Source: Antedon mediterranea
Taxonomy: Eukaryota > Echinodermata > Crinoidea > Comatulida > Antedonidae
NCBI RefSeq assembly: GCF_964355755.1
Contig: NC_092670.1
Location: 24,055,201-24,119,200, forward strand
Direction of reading: 5' to 3'
Length of the DNA stretch: 64,000 nt
Within the stretch, counting starts at the first letter, position 1. Every line of letters starts with the position of its first letter. The notes under the pieces are model-generated. The model had not been told where the DNA came from and did no database searches. It saw nothing but the letters and a program-made list of their open reading frames with translations. The position numbers were made by a program, and so were the translations under genes. Shown here piece by piece: positions 60,984-64,000 of the stretch.

Positions 60984-63670
60984 ATGGAGGTAAATGAAAC
61001 ATCAACAAAGGGTGGACTTGAGAACATCAAACATGTCATCTTGGTGCTGTCTGGCAAAGGCGGAGTTGGTAAAAGTACCGTGGCAACACAGCTTGCATTG
61101 ACGTTACGCAATGCTGGCCAGAAGGTTCGTCATATATTCCTTGTAATAATATGTAACAAAAACCTATGATTTTTTAACTATTAGTTACACAGATTGGGTT
61201 ATAATGTTATTACTTTACAAATGCAATTAATAAAATACTGTTACAATTTTTCTTAATTATGGAACCGAATCTTCTATGAATGACCATTCCTCACTTATGT
61301 TTTACAGGTTGGTATATTAGATGTTGATCTATGTGGGCCTAGTATACCAAGAATGCTAAATGTTCAGGGTAGAGACGTACATCAGTGTTCTGCCGGGTAA
61401 GATTAAATTACTCAATGCAATATACACTTATTTAATCTTGTAGATTTTGGTGTTGGTTGTATGAGGTATGATACAGAAAAGGTTGTAACTGTAAAAAAAG
61501 ACTTTACATAGAAGTGCACTATTTCTATAATTTCTTCTGAAAATGCTATAGTAACATTGTCTACTAATTAACATATTCCAGGTGGGTACCTGTGTATGCA
61601 GATGCAGAACAACGACTTAGCGTTATGTCAATTGGCTTTTTGTTAGGTAACAATGATGAGGCTGTTGTCTGGAGAGGACCCAAAAAAAATGGTATGTATA
61701 TATCGCAGTTAAAAGCTCAGGAGTGAGTGAACGAGCGGTTAAGACAATGGATCCGTAATGAAGTGATGTAGCCATAACATCGGCAAGGGTTCAAGTCTCA
61801 CCCGCTCCATGGTTCTAGTGCACTTTAAAGAACCTAGTACCTCTTTTGAGACGAGTAGGGGTAACCCCGGTGTACTAATACATCACATCCATAATGATCA
61901 TAACTGGGCCCTCTGAGAGACCAGTCTTTGACTGAAGAGGTCACCCAGTATAAATAAATAATAACAAACCTACTGTAGGATGTTATTAATCATTTTTTTA
62001 ATAAATAAAGATGATGTTGTTATCCACTATTTTTTTCATCTATAAAATGGGAATTGAAATAATCAAATATTTTTTTTATTTTTTTTTATAATAGCAATGA
62101 TTAAACAATTTCTGACTGATGTGTACTGGGGTCATCTAGATTATCTTATTATTGATACACCGCCAGGTATGTCAAACTCAAGATTAAATTATACCTTCAA
62201 ATTTTTTTTTCCGGATTTCACAGATTTCATACATTTTATTAATTATCACTTGTGTCAATTTTAGAATCAAAGAAACAACCTTTTTTAAAATAATTTTTTT
62301 GTTTTTGTATCATAGGAACCTCTGATGAACATATTACAGTCATTGAAAATTTACAAGACCTGAAACCAGAGGGCGCTGTGCTTGTAACAACTCCCCAGGT
62401 TGGTAATAATTCTGCAATGGCAAACTTAAAAACACTCCTCATGTTGGTAACAATTCTGCAATGGCAAACATAAAAACACTCCCCAGGTTGGTAACAATTC
62501 TGCAATGTCAAATTTAAAAATACTCCTCAAGTTGACAAAATTATCCAATTTAAAATTAACACCATTCTATTATGCACCGCATATTATGCAATTATTAATG
62601 TTCAGTTTGCAAATCATTTGTGTATGATTTATGCCATCTTAGACTCAATAAACATTTTTCTTTATTTTGTAGGGGGTTGCAATCGGTGATGTTAGACGAG
62701 AAATCACATTTTGTCGCAAGACAAAGATTCCAATTATAGGAATTGTTGAAAACATGAGCGGATTTGTTTGTCCTCATTGTGCAGTAAGTAAAGGGGTTTG
62801 GGGTTTCTGTTGCCTGATTTATTATTGTCAGATAGAAAACATATCTACTAAAACTTTTCACAGTTGAATTAAAGACTGAAAAAACGCTTAATACAGTATG
62901 AGAGGATGGTAAACATATGAAATATAGGGTGAAGTGGCAAGTGCGCTAGGTATTAAACAGTCGATGTATATGTTTTTTGATAGACAAGTGTATAGTTTTT
63001 GTTGACATTTTGTTTTCCAGGAATGTAGCAATGTGTTTTCCAAAGGAGGTGGTGAGGCTTTAGCAAAACAGTGCAATGTTCCATTTTTAGGTAAACAAAA
63101 AAAACACATAAATTAAATAATGTGGTAGGCTTAATTACTTGTCAATCTACTATGCTTATACTGAATAATGAACAAGTGTAAGCATTAAGCAAATTAATTA
63201 CTATACTAATTAATTTGTGTGTTTTTTTTTAGTGCTTTAAAATTACAAATCAAACTCTTCTACCATTCACTCAAAAGGTTTTAAATTCTGTTGAGATTCA
63301 GCAAACATTGTTTGAATTATGAGTAATGTCACAACCCTAATATATATTTAACCTTTTGTAGTGGGTGTTGATAGTTACTACTATAATAACAATTGTCCCA
63401 CTGTACAATATAGTTATTCACAACCCGGATTTTCACATAACTGCATTAGTTACAAATGAGCAATATATACTAGTTATTGTATTTTGCTCTTTAAAGATTT
63501 ATGTTTCTTTTCACCTTTTATTTTCAGGTTGTATTCCACTTGATCCTATGCTGGCGAAAACGTTAGAAGACGGACAGAATTTTATAGATTTATTTCCCGT
63601 GTCAAATACTTTGAAATCATTGCAAAATATTGCTGTTATGATCACAGAACAACAAAATATAAGAGACTAA
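60984..63670 (+). CDS. NUBP2: NUBP2, cytosolic Fe-S cluster assembly P-loop ATPase
   Basis: Eight coding exons: 60984-61124, 61308-61396, 61582-61691, 62095-62166, 62316-62398, 62673-62783, 63021-63090, 63528-63670. All phases fit and give 272 residues (human about 271). Near residues 23-31 is the deviant Walker [11 protein letters not shown]; then [13 protein letters not shown], the Walker B/switch segment IIDTPPGTSDEH, and the C-terminal cluster-binding CPHC. These are diagnostic of the Mrp/NBP35 family, and the short N terminus without the four-cysteine motif makes it NUBP2 (Cfd1) rather than NUBP1. In known systems NUBP1-NUBP2 scaffolds 4Fe-4S clusters in the CIA pathway in the cytosol. 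AATAAA lies at 63866-63871. Exon 5 is followed directly by a 44-bp tandem repeat that duplicates its donor site. Confidence 0.97.
61713..61960 (+). mobile_element. tRNA-derived SINE in NUBP2 intron 3
   Basis: The tRNA-like head (GAGTGAACGAGCGGTTAAG, B box GGGTTCAAGTCTC) is followed by a body with GTGCACTTTAAAGAACCTAG and GAGACGAGTAGGGGTAAC. The end is a short AATAAATAATAA-like tail. It matches the copy at 16540-16765 in the C17orf75 intron. This copy keeps the Pol III promoter boxes. Confidence 0.8.
62399..62530 (+). repeat. 44-bp tandem repeat starting at the NUBP2 exon 5 donor
   Basis: Three consecutive 44-bp units (62399-62442, 62443-62486, 62487-62530) begin exactly at the exon-intron border with GTTGGTAA and end CTCCNCAN. 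The last 8 nt of exon 5, CTCCCCAG, are restored at the end of unit 2, so a second identical donor CCCCAG|GTTGGT exists at 62486/62487. The donor at the end of unit 1 (CTCAT|GTTGGT) is damaged and that at the end of unit 3 (CTCAA|GTTGAC) is weaker. Confidence 0.93.
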
Positions 63671-63865
63671 ATTTTACTGTCTTTCTTGGCATAGAAATTC
63701 AAAGAAATAGGCTGTGCACTGTCGTAATGTCTTACACAGTGTAATAATATAGGCCTACCTACAGCATCTTTGATTAGTAAGTACTTGAAGGTTAATGACT
63801 TGAAAATACGCATGGATCTTGCTATATTTAGCTTGATTGTTATTTATACATAAATTTCATACCAT

Positions 63866-63871
63866 AATAAA
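63866..63871 (+). terminator. Candidate NUBP2 poly(A) signal
   Basis: AATAAA lies 196 nt after the stop codon. It is the first canonical hexamer downstream; a second lies in the AAAATAAAATAAAATGG run near 63943. Confidence 0.55.
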
Positions 63872-64000
63872 TAATAGGCCCATATTTTAATGTTTTAAAA
63901 ATGAAACAAGCATATATGCCTACATATGTCTAACAAAATGATAAAATAAAATAAAATGGCTAACTATTGATATACAGCAAAGTTTGACTAATAATTTCTC

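Overview
This window is eukaryotic nuclear DNA from an intron-rich, AT-rich, transposon-dense animal genome. I infer a marine deuterostome, most likely an echinoderm (a crinoid would fit). The reasons are the very frequent genome-wide word TAGGCCTA, a DIRS-type tyrosine-recombinase retrotransposon, tRNA-derived SINEs, many MITEs, and an EMI/EGF/sushi/Ig extracellular protein. The species call is inference; the gene calls below are read directly from exons, splice sites and reading phase.

Three host genes can be reconstructed end to end. (1) 8393-20060, plus strand: a ten-exon orthologue of C17orf75/NJMU-R1 (388 aa), the small partner of WDR11 and FAM91A1 in trans-Golgi vesicle capture. One of its introns is a textbook minor-spliceosome (U12) AT-AC intron. 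(2) 20999-33771, minus strand, convergent with the first: a nineteen-exon gene for a 2396-residue type I membrane protein. Its order is signal peptide, EMI domain, eight EGF modules, two sushi modules, another EGF, a large novel region with two coiled coils and a furin site, two Ig domains, a GCC2/GCC3-like cysteine module, one transmembrane helix and almost no cytoplasmic tail. (3) 60984-63670, plus strand: an eight-exon NUBP2 (272 aa), a cytosolic Fe-S cluster assembly ATPase with intact Walker A and CPHC motifs.

The rest is mostly mobile and repetitive DNA. The C17orf75 introns hold a TIR element, a 21-bp minisatellite split by a 5'-truncated LINE reverse transcriptase, a second LINE 3' end, and a three-copy 364-bp tandem array. 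Each array unit carries a tRNA-like gene with the anticodon ATC, which eukaryotes are not expected to use. The receptor introns carry LINE relics and MITEs. From 37.1 to 47.3 kb lies a composite DIRS retrotransposon. Its gag is broken by a cluster of four ~400-bp MITEs, and its reverse transcriptase is broken by a 1083-bp foldback element with 90-bp inverted repeats and a 10-bp target duplication. From 47.3 to 55 kb there are DIRS terminal relics, a 2.4-kb inverted repeat, a seven-copy ~130-bp satellite and GA-rich expansions that overlap a possible lineage-specific Lys/Glu-rich gene. The region from 55.7 to 60.2 kb holds an 85-bp tandem array and little else.

The three genes do not form a pathway: two are housekeeping genes and the third is an extracellular or cell-surface protein. 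I see no evidence of a prokaryotic-type system, a CRISPR array or a virus.
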